Program-made: the position numbers and the translations under genes
DNA from: JAADHY01 sp964428935
GTDB taxonomy: Bacteria > Planctomycetota > Planctomycetia > Planctomycetales > Planctomycetaceae
Direction: 5' to 3'
NCBI GenBank assembly: GCA_964428935.1
Contig: CAYSAG010000013.1
Span: 1-38,091, forward strand
DNA: 38,091 nucleotides
Shown: piece by piece, positions 1 to 7,774 of the stretch
Layout: each line of letters starts with the position of its first letter
Position numbering within the stretch: the stretch's first letter is position 1
Notes under the pieces: generated by a model
What the model saw: only the letters and a program-made list of their open reading frames with translations
Told to the model about the DNA's origin: nothing
Database searches by the model: none

Positions 1-1
1 T

Positions 2-36
2 CGGGATTCGGAATTCGGGACGGGGGACGGGGGCCG
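2..36. repeat. Heptanucleotide tandem array (CGGGATT-type)
   Basis: Five consecutive 7-bp units can be read: CGGGATT, CGGAATT, CGGGACG, GGGGACG, GGGGCCG. The array lies downstream of the minus-strand gene at 116-649. The same 7-bp period recurs at 73-113, 1013-1054 and 6626-6768, always outside genes, so these look like one dispersed family of degenerate short tandem repeats. Confidence 0.7.
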
Positions 37-72
37 AGCGGCACACGCTGCGTCGTGGTGGCTCCCAACGGC

Positions 73-113
73 GAACCAAGCACGAAGCGCCAAGCGCCAA
101 CCACCGAGCACCG
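73..113. repeat. Heptanucleotide tandem array (GCGCCAA-type)
   Basis: Units GAACCAA, GCACGAA, GCGCCAA, GCGCCAA, CCACCGA and GCACCG follow each other in strict 7-bp phase and stop at the end of the minus-strand gene (its TAG is at 116-118). Near-identical words (AACCAAG, CACCAAC) recur at 6668-6765. Confidence 0.65.
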
Positions 114-115
114 TC

Positions 116-649
116 CTACCGTGACGCCTCGCCGTCGGTCTCGGGCGACTTCTCCACCGTAGCCAAGGCGCTTTGCAGCTCTTCGGCCAATTGTTCGTTC
201 GGGTCTGGAGGGGGGCTGGCGGAGCGACTCAGCGGCACGTGCCGAAACCGGTAGTTCTCCACGGCCGTGACCTTCCAGCCGTCTGGTCCGCGACGCAAGC
301 GCAACACGGGCTCGGCGACGTAGCCCAACTGCTTCACACGGAAACGGGCCGTGGCCCGACCGTCCTCCACGTGCAGCTCCAGCAACCGGTACGAAAACCC
401 CGGACTGGGGGCCCAGACGACGTTCTGCGAGCGCAGACGTTGAGCGGCCGGGGAGTCGGGGTCGAAGTACTGGAGAGCTCGCGTGCGGTCGCCGGTGAGG
501 ACCGCGTCGAGAAAGGCGGCGGCCACGCGGGCCGCCGCTCGGTCGTTCAGCGTTTCGCTCAGTCCGCGAGCGACCAGCCACAGCCCAACGCCAGCCAGGA
601 CGCCGACGGCCACTCGCCGGACCAACAGCAAGCCGTTTGGCCTAGGCAC
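116..649 (-). CDS. Membrane-anchored hypothetical protein
   Basis: A 177-residue protein of unknown function. Residues about 8-28 form one hydrophobic segment after an Arg pair, consistent with an N-terminal membrane anchor or uncleaved signal. The rest (about 35-135) alternates helix-like and strand-like stretches. It resembles the small NTF2-like/DUF4878-type domains found in anchored lipoprotein-like proteins; this is a weak resemblance, not a family assignment. The C-terminal 35 residues are polar and rich in Pro, Glu and Ser. The start is GTG at 649, overlapping the stop of the upstream gene (642-863) by 8 bp, so the two are probably translationally coupled. Heptanucleotide repeats lie immediately downstream. 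Confidence 0.7.
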   Translation of the reverse strand: MPRPNGLLLVRRVAVGVLAGVGLWLVARGLSETLNDRAAARVAAAFLDAVLTGDRTRALQYFDPDSPAAQRLRSQNVVWAPSPGFSYRLLELHVEDGRATARFRVKQLGYVAEPVLRLRRGPDGWKVTAVENYRFRHVPLSRSASPPPDPNEQLAEELQSALATVEKSPETDGEASR

Positions 650-863
650 TGGGACGCAAGTTCCAGTAGGTGGAAATGATTTCGTACAGGTCGGCCGAGA
701 TTTGCACTTCTTCGTCTGCGAAGTCGAGCAGCCACGTTCGCCGGCTCAGCACCGCGTCGGCCAAAGCCTGCGAAATGTCCTTCAGCCGCACGCTGACCAT
801 GGGTTCGGCGACCGTCGTCCCGTTGTCGTCCTCGCCTGTGTAGATTCGCAGTCTGGGTCGCAT
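642..863 (-). CDS. Small conserved-looking hypothetical protein (73 aa)
   Basis: The start is ATG at 861-863, preceded by a strong ribosome binding site (GGAAGGAGAG, about 5 nt away). This favours it over longer upstream starts in the same frame, whose translation is low-complexity. The protein is soluble and acidic, with a strand-rich N-terminus (MRPRLRIYTG) and a helix-rich C-terminus ending in YWNLRPSA. I do not recognise the family; it looks like one of the short single-domain proteins common in planctomycete genomes. It overlaps the next gene (116-649) by 8 bp and forms a two-gene unit with it, divergent from tex. Confidence 0.7.
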   Translation of the reverse strand: MRPRLRIYTGEDDNGTTVAEPMVSVRLKDISQALADAVLSRRTWLLDFADEEVQISADLYEIISTYWNLRPSA

Positions 864-1012
864 TCGCTCTCCTTCCGTGAAACAGGTCTGGTTGGCAATC
901 CTTCGCCAGTTGAAGCGGTTCGGGGGACACACCGACCTCTGTCGGTTTTCATCGGTCGACGAGCCGCACGTACTTGAGCGGTTTTGCCGAAAATTCCGGC
1001 CGCAGCGAGTGA

Positions 1013-1054
1013 GGATGCGGGATGCGTGACCCGGGACGCGGGACACGGGACCTC
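1013..1054. repeat. Heptanucleotide tandem array (GGGACGC-type)
   Basis: Six 7-bp units run in phase: GGATGCG, GGATGCG, TGACCCG, GGACGCG, GGACACG, GGACCTC. The array sits in the divergent intergenic region between the small minus-strand gene and tex, just upstream of the candidate tex promoter. It shares its period and core GGGAN with the arrays at 2-36 and 6721-6748. Confidence 0.65.
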
Positions 1055-1090
1055 CGACACGCACTGTCCTTCCCCGTTCCGCAAAGTTTG

Positions 1091-1118
1091 TTGTTTCGGC
1101 TTTTTCTTTTGGTACCAT
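1091..1118 (+). promoter_or_regulatory. Candidate tex promoter
   Basis: TTGTTT (1091-1096), a 16-bp T-rich spacer, then TACCAT (1113-1118), in a locally AT-rich patch of an otherwise GC-rich region. Transcription would begin near 1125, downstream of the ATG at 1117. This supports the internal ATG at 1171 as the tex start. Confidence 0.35.
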
Positions 1119-1170
1119 GTTTGTGAACTTCGTCCATCATGAGGTTTCTCTCGCTCAGGACGGGCAGGTC

Positions 1171-3690
1171 ATGGACGAGCCACCACAGATCAACCTGAAA
1201 CAGGTTGCCGACGAACTGGGACTGACGGTCGAGCAGGTCGAGAACGTCGTCGCTCTTCTGGACGCAGGCAACACCGTTCCCTTCATTACTCGGTACCGAA
1301 AAGAACGGACCGGCAACCTGACGGAGGAGCAGATTCGGGCAGTCCAGCGTCTGGTGACGGCTCGGCGTCGAGTGGCCGAGCGAGCCAGAACCATTCTTCG
1401 GCTGATTGAAGCTCAAGGCCGGCTGACTCCGAAACTGCGTCGACAAATCGAACAGGCCGACTCGCTCAAGCGGCTGCAGGACCTGTACCTGCCGTACCGG
1501 CCGAAGCGGAAGTCGCGCGCCAACGAAGCACGTCGACGCGGCCTGGAACCGCTGGCCGAACGCATTTGGAAAGGCGAGGTTGCGTGCGAACAGCTCGGCG
1601 AGGTCGCTCGAGCCTTCGTCTCGCCCCAGAACGACGTCCCCTCGCCCGACGACGCCTTGCAAGGCGCGGCCGACATTCTGATTGAGCGAATCAGCGACGA
1701 CTCCGACGTCCGCCAGCTGGTCCGTCACATCATTTGGCGGACCGGGCGGCTGTCGGTTCGAGCGGCGAAGGAAGACGTTCGGGCCGTCCGCGGCTTCGAG
1801 AACTACGTCGACTACACCGAGCCGCTCACGCGCGTACCGCCGCACCGCATTTTGGCGGTCAACCGAGGCGAGCGGCTGGGGGCGTTGCGGGTGAAGGTTG
1901 AGTGGTGCGTGGACCGCGCCGTCGAACAAACCGTCCGGCACTACGGTTTCCACAAACACCCGTGTCACTCGTTCCTTCGCCGCTGCGTCGCCGACGCGCT
2001 GCAGCGGTCGGTGGCTCCGTCGCTGGAGCGGGAAGTGCGACGCGAGCTGACGGAACGGGCGGAAGACCACGCCATTCAGGTCTTTGCCAAGAACCTTCGC
2101 AACTTGCTGCTGCAGCCCCCGTTGCCCGGACAACGTGTCTTGGCCATTGACCCCGGGTTCCGCACCGGCTGCAAGGTGGCCGTGCTGGACGAGTGCGGCC
2201 AACTGTTGGCGACGGACGTCGTGTACGTCACCGGCTCACAGGAAAAACGCCTGGCCTCGGCCAAGAAGCTGGCAGAGCTGTTGCAGTCGTACGACTGCCG
2301 TCTGATTGCCATTGGCAACGGCACGGCGTGCCGAGAGACGGAGGAGCTGGTCAGTCTGACCATCGACCGGCATTGTCCCGACGCGCGTTACGTCATTGTG
2401 AACGAAGCGGGTGCGAGCATTTACTCGACCAGCCCGGTGGCTCGAGAGGAGTTCCCCGACTACGACGCCACCGTGCGCGGGACCATTTCCATTGGTCGGC
2501 GTCTTCAGGACCCGCTGAGCGAGCTGGTGAAGATTGAGCCGCAGCACTTGGGCGTCGGGTTGTACCAGCACGACGTGAACAAGAGCCGGCTGCGGGAGTC
2601 GTTGAACGAGGTGGTCGAGTCGTGCGTCAACTACGTGGGCGTCGACTTGAACCGGGCCAGCGCGTCGCTGTTGCGTTACGTCTCCGGGCTGAACCAACTG
2701 ATTGCTCGGCGGATTGTCGAGTGGCGGAAGGCTCACGGGCCTTTCCGAAACCGCAGGCAGTTGCTGGAGGTGCCGGGAATCGGTGACGCCACGTTCACTC
2801 AGGCGGCCGGCTTCTTGAAGATTGTCGACGGAGACGAACCGCTCGACTCGACGTGGATTCACCCGGAAAGCTACGAGCCGGCGTACAAGTTGCTGGCCAG
2901 GCTGGGCATTTCGCCGGAGGACTGGAAGTCGGACGTGGCTCGGCGTGAGGAGCTGCGGGCCAAGCTGGAGGGCTTGGACAAGCGTCGGCTGGCCGAGGAG
3001 CTGCAAGTTGGTTTTCCGACGCTGTGTGACATTGTCGACGACCTGCTGCGTCCGGGCCGCGACCCGCGGCAAGACCTGGCCAAGCCGGTGTTCAAGAAAG
3101 GCGTGCTGAAACTCGACGACGTGCGCGAAGGAATGGAGCTGACTGGCACGGTTTTGAACGTGGTCGACTTCGGCGTCTTCGTCGACATTGGCTTGAAGAA
3201 CAGCGCGTTGGTTCACGTCAGCGAGCTGTCGACGCACTACGTCCGCTCGCCGCACGACGTGTTGTCGGTGGGGGACGTGGTGACGGTTTGGGTCCTGTCG
3301 GTGGACCGGGAACAACAAAAAGTCTGGTTGACTCGAATTCCGCCCGGAACGCCGCGTGGAGCGTCCACGGCGCGAGCGCGACGCGGGACGTCCCGCACCT
3401 CGACCGCTGGTCAGACGCCGTCCTCCTCGGCAGCCGGCAACTCGAACCAAACACGCTCGACCGACGACGACTCGGTCAGCCCTCCGCCCACAACGGCCAG
3501 TCCCCGTCGCCACGCTCGCGCACCGGCCAACCGGGACGGAGCAGGGGACGGAAAGGCGTTGGAACGGCCGAGGCCGAACCGGACCACCCGTCGTCCGGCG
3601 CCGCAGCTCAGCGACGCGGCAATCGCCGGAAAAGAACCCCTTCGAAGTTTCAGCGAACTGAAAGCCTTCTGGGAACAGCGAGCTCACTGA
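1171..3690 (+). CDS. tex: Tex-like transcription accessory / RNA-binding protein
   Basis: Tex family: a conserved cytoplasmic nucleic-acid-binding protein linked to transcription. The order is typical: a helical N-terminal domain (residues about 1-310, with FITRYRKERTGNL near the start), a YqgF/RNase H-like domain beginning RVLAIDPGFRTG (about 325), a helix-hairpin-helix with VPGIGDATF (about 530), and a C-terminal S1 domain (about 650-725, GTVLNVVDFGVFVDIG). After S1 comes a tail of about 115 residues rich in Ser, Thr, Pro and Arg, ending in a short helical motif (LRSFSELKAFWEQ). I chose ATG 1171 because AGGACGGGCAGG precedes it; the ATG at 1117 has no ribosome binding site and would precede the predicted transcript start. 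The stop overlaps the next start (TGATG), so thpR is probably coupled. Confidence 0.93.
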   Translation: MDEPPQINLKQVADELGLTVEQVENVVALLDAGNTVPFITRYRKERTGNLTEEQIRAVQRLVTARRRVAERARTILRLIEAQGRLTPKLRRQIEQADSLKRLQDLYLPYRPKRKSRANEARRRGLEPLAERIWKGEVACEQLGEVARAFVSPQNDVPSPDDALQGAADILIERISDDSDVRQLVRHIIWRTGRLSVRAAKEDVRAVRGFENYVDYTEPLTRVPPHRILAVNRGERLGALRVKVEWCVDRAVEQTVRHYGFHKHPCHSFLRRCVADALQRSVAPSLEREVRRELTERAEDHAIQVFAKNLRNLLLQPPLPGQRVLAIDPGFRTGCKVAVLDECGQLLATDVVYVTGSQEKRLASAKKLAELLQSYDCRLIAIGNGTACRETEELVSLTIDRHCPDARYVIVNEAGASIYSTSPVAREEFPDYDATVRGTISIGRRLQDPLSELVKIEPQHLGVGLYQHDVNKSRLRESLNEVVESCVNYVGVDLNRASASLLRYVSGLNQLIARRIVEWRKAHGPFRNRRQLLEVPGIGDATFTQAAGFLKIVDGDEPLDSTWIHPESYEPAYKLLARLGISPEDWKSDVARREELRAKLEGLDKRRLAEELQVGFPTLCDIVDDLLRPGRDPRQDLAKPVFKKGVLKLDDVREGMELTGTVLNVVDFGVFVDIGLKNSALVHVSELSTHYVRSPHDVLSVGDVVTVWVLSVDREQQKVWLTRIPPGTPRGASTARARRGTSRTSTAGQTPSSSAAGNSNQTRSTDDDSVSPPPTTASPRRHARAPANRDGAGDGKALERPRPNRTTRRPAPQLSDAAIAGKEPLRSFSELKAFWEQRAH

Positions 3691-4256
3691 TGGAATCGAA
3701 GAGCGTTCGAGCTTTCATTGCCGTGCGAGTGCCGGCGTCGGAGCGTTTGAGGGAGGCTTTGGGCCGACTGTCGGCGCTGGGAAGGGCGGTCAAGACGGTC
3801 GAGCCGGACAATTTGCACGTGACGCTGAAGTTCTTGGGCGAAACGAGCAGCTCACTGCTGCCGGCCGTCAGCGACACCATTCGCCACACCGTCAAGGACC
3901 AGCCGCCCATGCGAATGCGGCTGGTGGGCATGAGTGCCTTTCCGCACGTCAACCGACCGTCGGTCATTTGGGTCGGGTTGGAGCACGCGGTGCCGCTGAT
4001 TCACGTGGCCACGCTGCTGGACGGCGAATTGCAAAGCCTGAACTTCCGCCCGGAGGAAAAGGCCTTTCAACCTCACGTGACGCTGGCCCGAGTGAAGAGA
4101 AAGCCGCCGCCGCAGTTGAAGTCAATCATTGCCGAGTACCAGGAGGCGGACTTTGGCGAGCTGGTGGTGTCGTCGATTGACCTGTTCCGGTCGGAGCTGC
4201 GGCCGGAAGGGCCGGTGTACACCGTGTTGCATTCGGTTCCTCTTTCCGGCCAGTGA
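3690..4256 (+). CDS. thpR: RNA 2',3'-cyclic phosphodiesterase (2'-5' RNA ligase family)
   Basis: A 188-residue member of the 2H phosphoesterase superfamily. Both signature motifs are present: H43-V-T45-L within LHVTLKFLG, and H129-V-T131-L within QPHVTLARV. Together they form the active site that opens 2',3'-cyclic phosphates on RNA ends or, in the reverse reaction, joins 2'-5' ends. Length and motif spacing are normal for ThpR. It starts at an ATG that shares one base with the tex stop codon (TGATG), so it is probably expressed by coupling to tex. A longer in-frame reading from 3288 exists but runs through the tex coding region in another frame and is not credible. The natural substrate of bacterial ThpR proteins is not settled, so only the enzymatic class is firm. 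Confidence 0.92.
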   Translation: MESKSVRAFIAVRVPASERLREALGRLSALGRAVKTVEPDNLHVTLKFLGETSSSLLPAVSDTIRHTVKDQPPMRMRLVGMSAFPHVNRPSVIWVGLEHAVPLIHVATLLDGELQSLNFRPEEKAFQPHVTLARVKRKPPPQLKSIIAEYQEADFGELVVSSIDLFRSELRPEGPVYTVLHSVPLSGQ

Positions 4257-4573
4257 GTGACGCACCGGCCGAGGCTGCGGAGGGTGTGGCCCGCCGGCCG
4301 GCGCGACGTCGTCCGAGGGCGGACGGTCGTCGACCGTGCGGCCGCTCGGGCGCGGTTGAGGCACGCGGCACGACGCGGAGCCTTACTCCGGGCTCCTGGC
4401 GCAGTCGTCCAGCTTCTCTTGCCGGACTCGCTCAGAAAGCCACGGCGCGGCTCCCGCGCAGAGCGTTGTGGTTTGTGGCGGCGACGGCTAAACTTGCAGC
4501 TCCGCGGCTGGAACCGTTCAGTCCAACGCTTTCGCGACACCGGGTCCGTCTTGAAGTGAGGGGTCACGTTTCC
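4257..4573 (+). other. Non-coding region upstream of ilvN with hairpins
   Basis: A 317-bp region between thpR and ilvN. It is open in the ilvN frame from a GTG at 4253, but the translation is Arg/Ala low-complexity and unlike the IlvN N-terminus. It contains a compact hairpin ACGGTC-GTC-GACCGT (4323-4337). It also contains GGAGCC/GGCTCC (4377-4382 and 4391-4396), which competes with GGAG/CTCC (4377-4380 and 4386-4389). Mutually exclusive hairpins before an ilv gene raise the idea of attenuation, but I see no leader peptide rich in Ile, Leu or Val. Confidence 0.4.
4466..4494 (+). promoter_or_regulatory. Candidate ilvN promoter
   Basis: TTGTGG (4466-4471), 17-bp spacer, TAAACT (4489-4494). Transcription would start near 4501 and leave a leader of about 73 nt. 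The -35 box is poor (3 of 6), so this is tentative. Confidence 0.35.
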
Positions 4574-5119
4574 ATGAAACATGTCTTGTCTGCGTTGGTC
4601 ATGAACCAGCCCGGCGTGCTGGCTCACATTTCCGGCATGCTGGCGTCTCGAGCGTTCAACATTGACAGCCTGGCGGTCGGGGAAACGGAAAACCCGGAGC
4701 TGTCTCGGATGACGTTCGTCGTCTCCGGCGACGACCGCGAACTGGACCAGGTGCGCAAGCAACTGGAGAAGATTGTCACCGTTGTCAAGGTGCAGGACTT
4801 CTCGAACCAGGAGTACGTGGAGCGGGACCTGATGCTGCTGAAGGTCCGCGCGCAAGGGCCCAAACGCAGCGAAATCCGCGAGTTGGTCGAAATCTTTCGC
4901 GGCAAGATTGTGGACGTCAGTCCCGGCCACGTCATGGTGGAAATTTCGGGCACCGAAGACAAAATCGAAGCGTTCATTGAACTGATGCGTCCGTACGGAA
5001 TCATTGAGCTGGTCCGGACGGGACGAATCGCTTTGCTGCGTTCCGATTCCAGCGTCATGGACGTGGCGGACTCGGAAGCGGACCAGGCGCCGACCGAATC
5101 GACGGGCGTCGGGCAGTAG
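4574..5119 (+). CDS. ilvN: Acetolactate synthase small (regulatory) subunit
   Basis: A 181-residue regulatory subunit of acetohydroxyacid synthase, the first common enzyme of valine, leucine and isoleucine synthesis. An N-terminal ACT domain (residues about 4-78) starts with the family hallmark NQPGVLAHISGMLASRAFNI and continues with the SRMTFVVSGDD strand region. The C-terminal domain (about 85-165) contains EIFRGKIVDVSPG and ends with the usual RTGRIALLR. ATG 4574 is preceded by GAGGGG at about 11 nt. The catalytic subunit ilvB is not in this window. ilvC follows 104 bp downstream on the same strand, as in many bacterial ilvBNC units. By family knowledge this subunit carries feedback control by branched-chain amino acids. 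Confidence 0.96.
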   Translation: MKHVLSALVMNQPGVLAHISGMLASRAFNIDSLAVGETENPELSRMTFVVSGDDRELDQVRKQLEKIVTVVKVQDFSNQEYVERDLMLLKVRAQGPKRSEIRELVEIFRGKIVDVSPGHVMVEISGTEDKIEAFIELMRPYGIIELVRTGRIALLRSDSSVMDVADSEADQAPTESTGVGQ

Positions 5120-5223
5120 CCATTTCGGCCGCGCTCGCCCTGCCGCCGTAAAGCGGAACGCGAAACTCCTCGGACTTGCACACAGTCCACAACCAGACCG
5201 ACAGCAGGACAAGGAGAGCATCC

Positions 5224-6228
5224 ATGCCGGCAAAGATTTACTACGAAGACGACGCCGATCTGTCGTACCTGAAGGACAAGACCATTGCCATCATTGGGTA
5301 CGGCAGTCAGGGACACGCGCAGGCTCAGAACTTGCGGGACAGCGGCTGCAATGTGATCGTAGCCGAGTTGGAAGGGACGCCGAACTACGACTTGGCGGTG
5401 AGCCACGGTTTCCAGCCGCTCAGCGCGGCCGAAGCGGCCAAGAAGGCCGACGTGGTCAACATTCTGGTGCCCGACGAGCTGCAGGCGGACCTGTACAAGG
5501 CCGAAATTCGAGACAACCTCAGTCCGGGCAACGTGCTGCTTTGCTCGCATGGCTTCAACATTCACTACGGACAAATCATTCCTCCGAAAGGCGTCGACAC
5601 GGCCCTGGTCGCTCCGAAAGGCCCCGGCCACTTGGTCCGCAGCGAGTACGTTCGGGGCGGCGGGGTGCCGGCGTTGATCGCGTTGGGCGAGGGGGCGTCG
5701 GAGCAGACGCGGCAAATCGCTCTGGCCTACGCCAAAGGCATTGGAGCCACGCGGGCGGGCGTCATTGAAACGACCTTCGCGGAAGAGACGGAAACGGACC
5801 TCTTTGGCGAGCAGGTGGTGCTTTGCGGCGGCGTCAGCGCTCTGGTCAAGGCGGCGTTCGAGGTGCTGGTGGAGGCGGGCTACCAGCCCGAAATGGCGTA
5901 CTTCGAATGCCTGCACGAGCTGAAGCTGATCGTCGACCTGTTCTACGTAGGCGGCCTGAACTACATGCGGTACAGCGTGTCGAACACGGCGGAGTACGGC
6001 GACTACACGCGCGGTCCGCGGATCATCAACGAGCAGACCAAGGAGGAAATGCGAAAGATTTTGAAGGAGGTTCAGTCGGGCCAGTTCGCTCGCGAATGGA
6101 TTCTGGAAAACCGAGCCGGACGGCCGGTCTTCCAAATGCACCGTAAACGCGAGCGGGAACACCTGATCGAACAGGTCGGCAAAGAACTGCGGCGAATGAT
6201 GCCGTGGATCGACGCCAAAGAGGTTTGA
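5224..6228 (+). CDS. ilvC: Ketol-acid reductoisomerase
   Basis: A 334-residue class I (short) ketol-acid reductoisomerase: isomerises and reduces acetolactate or acetohydroxybutyrate with NAD(P)H and Mg2+. The N-terminal Rossmann domain carries GYGSQGHAQAQN (G25-N36), followed by APKGPGHLVRSEY. The all-helical C-terminal domain holds the metal ligands in DLFGEQ (about D192, E196) and in FECLHELKLIVDL. The end after RMMPWID is usual for the class. ATG 5224 has a strong ribosome binding site (AAGGAGAG). Isoleucine codons are about half ATC here, against a strong ATT preference in neighbouring genes, which suggests high expression. It lies 104 bp after ilvN and is probably co-transcribed with it. 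Confidence 0.97.
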   Translation: MPAKIYYEDDADLSYLKDKTIAIIGYGSQGHAQAQNLRDSGCNVIVAELEGTPNYDLAVSHGFQPLSAAEAAKKADVVNILVPDELQADLYKAEIRDNLSPGNVLLCSHGFNIHYGQIIPPKGVDTALVAPKGPGHLVRSEYVRGGGVPALIALGEGASEQTRQIALAYAKGIGATRAGVIETTFAEETETDLFGEQVVLCGGVSALVKAAFEVLVEAGYQPEMAYFECLHELKLIVDLFYVGGLNYMRYSVSNTAEYGDYTRGPRIINEQTKEEMRKILKEVQSGQFAREWILENRAGRPVFQMHRKREREHLIEQVGKELRRMMPWIDAKEV

Positions 6229-6340
6229 ACGGGCGGAGCACGACCGGGTCGCGTCAGAGGACCGTCGAGTCCGCTGGACGGAGCAGGGCTGCCACGTCGG
6301 AGCGCCCCGCGACGGGCGCGACCGGGGCGGCGTCCCAACC

Positions 6341-6423
6341 GTAGGGGCGACCCGGCGTCCAAACTGTAGGGGCGACCCTTGTGGCCTCCCAAGACGAAAC
6401 CGTACGGCCAGGCCTTGTGCCTG
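6341..6423. repeat. Dispersed-repeat fragment with GTAGGGGCGACCC copies and a hairpin
   Basis: GTAGGGGCGACCC occurs twice, at 6341-6353 and 6366-6378 (25 bp apart). It is followed by CAGGC-CTTGT-GCCTG (6409-6423), a 5-bp stem with a 5-nt loop. The composition matches the short GTAGGGGCGACCC-type intergenic repeats that recur in many bacterial genomes and are often mis-called as short proteins. No transposase or open frame accompanies it. Confidence 0.55.
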
Positions 6424-6625
6424 CCCCACAACGGCACGACAAACCGCGCCTGCTGGGCGAGCGACGCGACGCGGTGCCGGTAGCCGGGCGATTCATCACC
6501 GGGGCGGGGACCGTCTGTCGCGTAGCGACGGGATGAAATGGGACAGCGGCAACACGGCAGGAGGCGGTCTGAGAGGTTTCGACGCGGCCGACGGCCCGCG
6601 GTCCAGGCGCTCTAGCGCGCGTCCC

Positions 6626-6768
6626 GAACGAGGAACGAGGCACGAGGGGGAGGGGCGGGGAGCGAGGAACCAAGCGCGAAGCACCGATTTTCGTGGCGTG
6701 TGACACGTAACGCGCCCTGTCCCGAATCCCGAATCCCGAATCCCGAACAACCAAGCACCAACCACCCC
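6626..6768. repeat. Long composite heptanucleotide repeat array
   Basis: From 6626 the sequence runs in 7-bp phase: GAACGAG, GAACGAG, GCACGAG, GGGGAGG, GGCGGGG, AGCGAGG, AACCAAG, CGCGAAG, CACCGAT. After a short break come TGACACG and TAACGCG (6701-6714), then four units CCCGAAT x3 and CCCGAAC (6721-6748), then AACCAAG, CACCAAC and CACCCCG-like units. The whole 6229-6786 interval has no credible gene. The array ends just before the radical SAM gene. Confidence 0.7.
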
Positions 6769-6786
6769 GTCTTTTTTTCCGAACGC

Positions 6787-7647
6787 ATGACTTCCAACCT
6801 GTTGCCTCAGCACCGGCAGCACCCGCGCCGGTTCCAGTCGAACCGGTACGTGTACCCGGTCCTTTCGCGTCGGAGTCGTGGGGTCTCGGTCGGAGTCAAC
6901 CTGAACCCCGACCGGGTGTGCAACTTCCACTGCGTGTACTGTCAGGTCGACCGGCGCAGCCAACCGGACGTCCGGTTCGTCGACACACGGCGCTTGCTGG
7001 AAGAACTGCGCTGGACGCTGGAATTCGTGCAAACGGGCCAGTTGTTCGAATGTGACCCGTTTCGCAGCGTGCCCGTCGAGCTGCACCGGTTGGCCGACGT
7101 GGCCTTCTCCGGTGACGGGGAACCGACCACGTTCACGAACTTCGCTGAAGTGGTCGAGGACGTCGGGCGGGTCAAAGACGACCTGGCCGGTCGCGAAACC
7201 AAGCTGGTGCTCATTTCGAACGCCAGCACGTTCCACCGGCCGTCGGTTCGACGAGGGCTCGAGCGGCTCCACGAGCACAACGGCCAGGTCTGGGCCAAAC
7301 TGGACTGGGGCAGCGAGGAGTCCTTTCGCCGAGTCGCTCGCACGAAAGTCCCCTTCAGCCTCGTCTTGCAAAACATTACGTACGCCGCCTCCCGCTGGCC
7401 GTTGGTCATTCAAAGTTTGTTTTTCAAGACGGAGGGGGCGGAGCCACCGTCGAGCGAGCTGGACGCGTACGTGTCTCGTTTGCGGGAAATTACGGCTGCC
7501 GGCGGCCGAATCGAGCTCGTCCAACTCTACACCGTGGCCCGTCCACCGACGGAGCCGTACGTGGAACCGGTCGGCCGCGACTTTCTCGAAGCATTGGCCG
7601 AGCGAGTGCGAGCCGGCACGGGTCTGCGCGTCGAAGTCTTTTCCTGA
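6787..7647 (+). CDS. Radical SAM protein
   Basis: A 286-residue radical SAM enzyme. The cluster-binding motif is C45-x3-C49-x2-C52 (VCNFHCVYC), preceded by a strand ending in VGVNLNPDR. A glycine-rich SAM-contact segment FSGDGEPT follows near residue 115, and later strands carry KLVLISNAS and AKLDWGSEE. The overall shape is that of the compact radical SAM proteins with no C-terminal auxiliary domain. The substrate cannot be named: neighbours give no pathway (ilvC is 560 bp upstream across a repeat island, and a LarA-like gene is downstream with its own promoter). ATG 6787 has no clear ribosome binding site; the longer upstream reading (from 6700) is repeat-derived and rejected. Confidence 0.85.
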   Translation: MTSNLLPQHRQHPRRFQSNRYVYPVLSRRSRGVSVGVNLNPDRVCNFHCVYCQVDRRSQPDVRFVDTRRLLEELRWTLEFVQTGQLFECDPFRSVPVELHRLADVAFSGDGEPTTFTNFAEVVEDVGRVKDDLAGRETKLVLISNASTFHRPSVRRGLERLHEHNGQVWAKLDWGSEESFRRVARTKVPFSLVLQNITYAASRWPLVIQSLFFKTEGAEPPSSELDAYVSRLREITAAGGRIELVQLYTVARPPTEPYVEPVGRDFLEALAERVRAGTGLRVEVFS

Positions 7648-7723
7648 CGCTCAGTAATCTCACTCGTCGCTCGACAGTCGCGCCCCTCGGTCGGCAGTCT
7701 CAACCCTCGCTCGGCCGTCTCAC
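7644..7723. repeat. 20-bp direct repeat, about four units
   Basis: Units begin at 7644, 7664, 7684 and 7704. The last two are CCCTCGGTCGGCAGTCTCAA and CCCTCGCTCGGCCGTCTCAC; the first two are more diverged (the first matches the last at 13 of 20 positions). The array starts on the stop codon of the radical SAM gene and ends 23 bp before the -35 box of the promoter at 7747. It could be an operator array or a passive repeat. Confidence 0.6.
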
Positions 7724-7746
7724 CCGCACCGTCCCTCTCGCTTTCG

Positions 7747-7774
7747 TTGACGGCCACTCCAGGCTGTCTAAGAT
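7747..7774 (+). promoter_or_regulatory. Promoter of the LarA-like gene
   Basis: TTGACG (5 of 6 to consensus), 16-bp spacer, TAAGAT (4 of 6). Transcription would start near 7781, giving a leader of about 140 nt before the ATG at 7923. The 20-bp repeats lie directly upstream. Confidence 0.55.

Noticed and set aside
931..949. ACCGAC-CTCT-GTCGGT followed by TTT as a plus-strand terminator
   Set aside because: No plus-strand gene precedes it; both genes to the left are on the minus strand, so a terminator in that direction has nothing to end.
1117..1170. tex start at ATG 1117
   Set aside because: No ribosome binding site, and it overlaps the candidate -10 box; ATG 1171 fits family length and has AGGACGGGCAGG upstream.
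4253..4573. A 107-residue N-terminal extension of IlvN from GTG 4253
   Set aside because: The extension is low-complexity and Arg/Ala-rich. IlvN normally begins just before the ACT motif, and ATG 4574 has its own ribosome binding site.
6721..6748. CRISPR-like array at the heptamer repeats
   Set aside because: Units are 7 bp with no spacers and no cas genes are nearby.
6072..6754. Minus-strand short proteins with GRHKAWPYG-like text
   Set aside because: They translate the GTAGGGGCGACCC repeat and heptamer arrays, a known source of false proteins.
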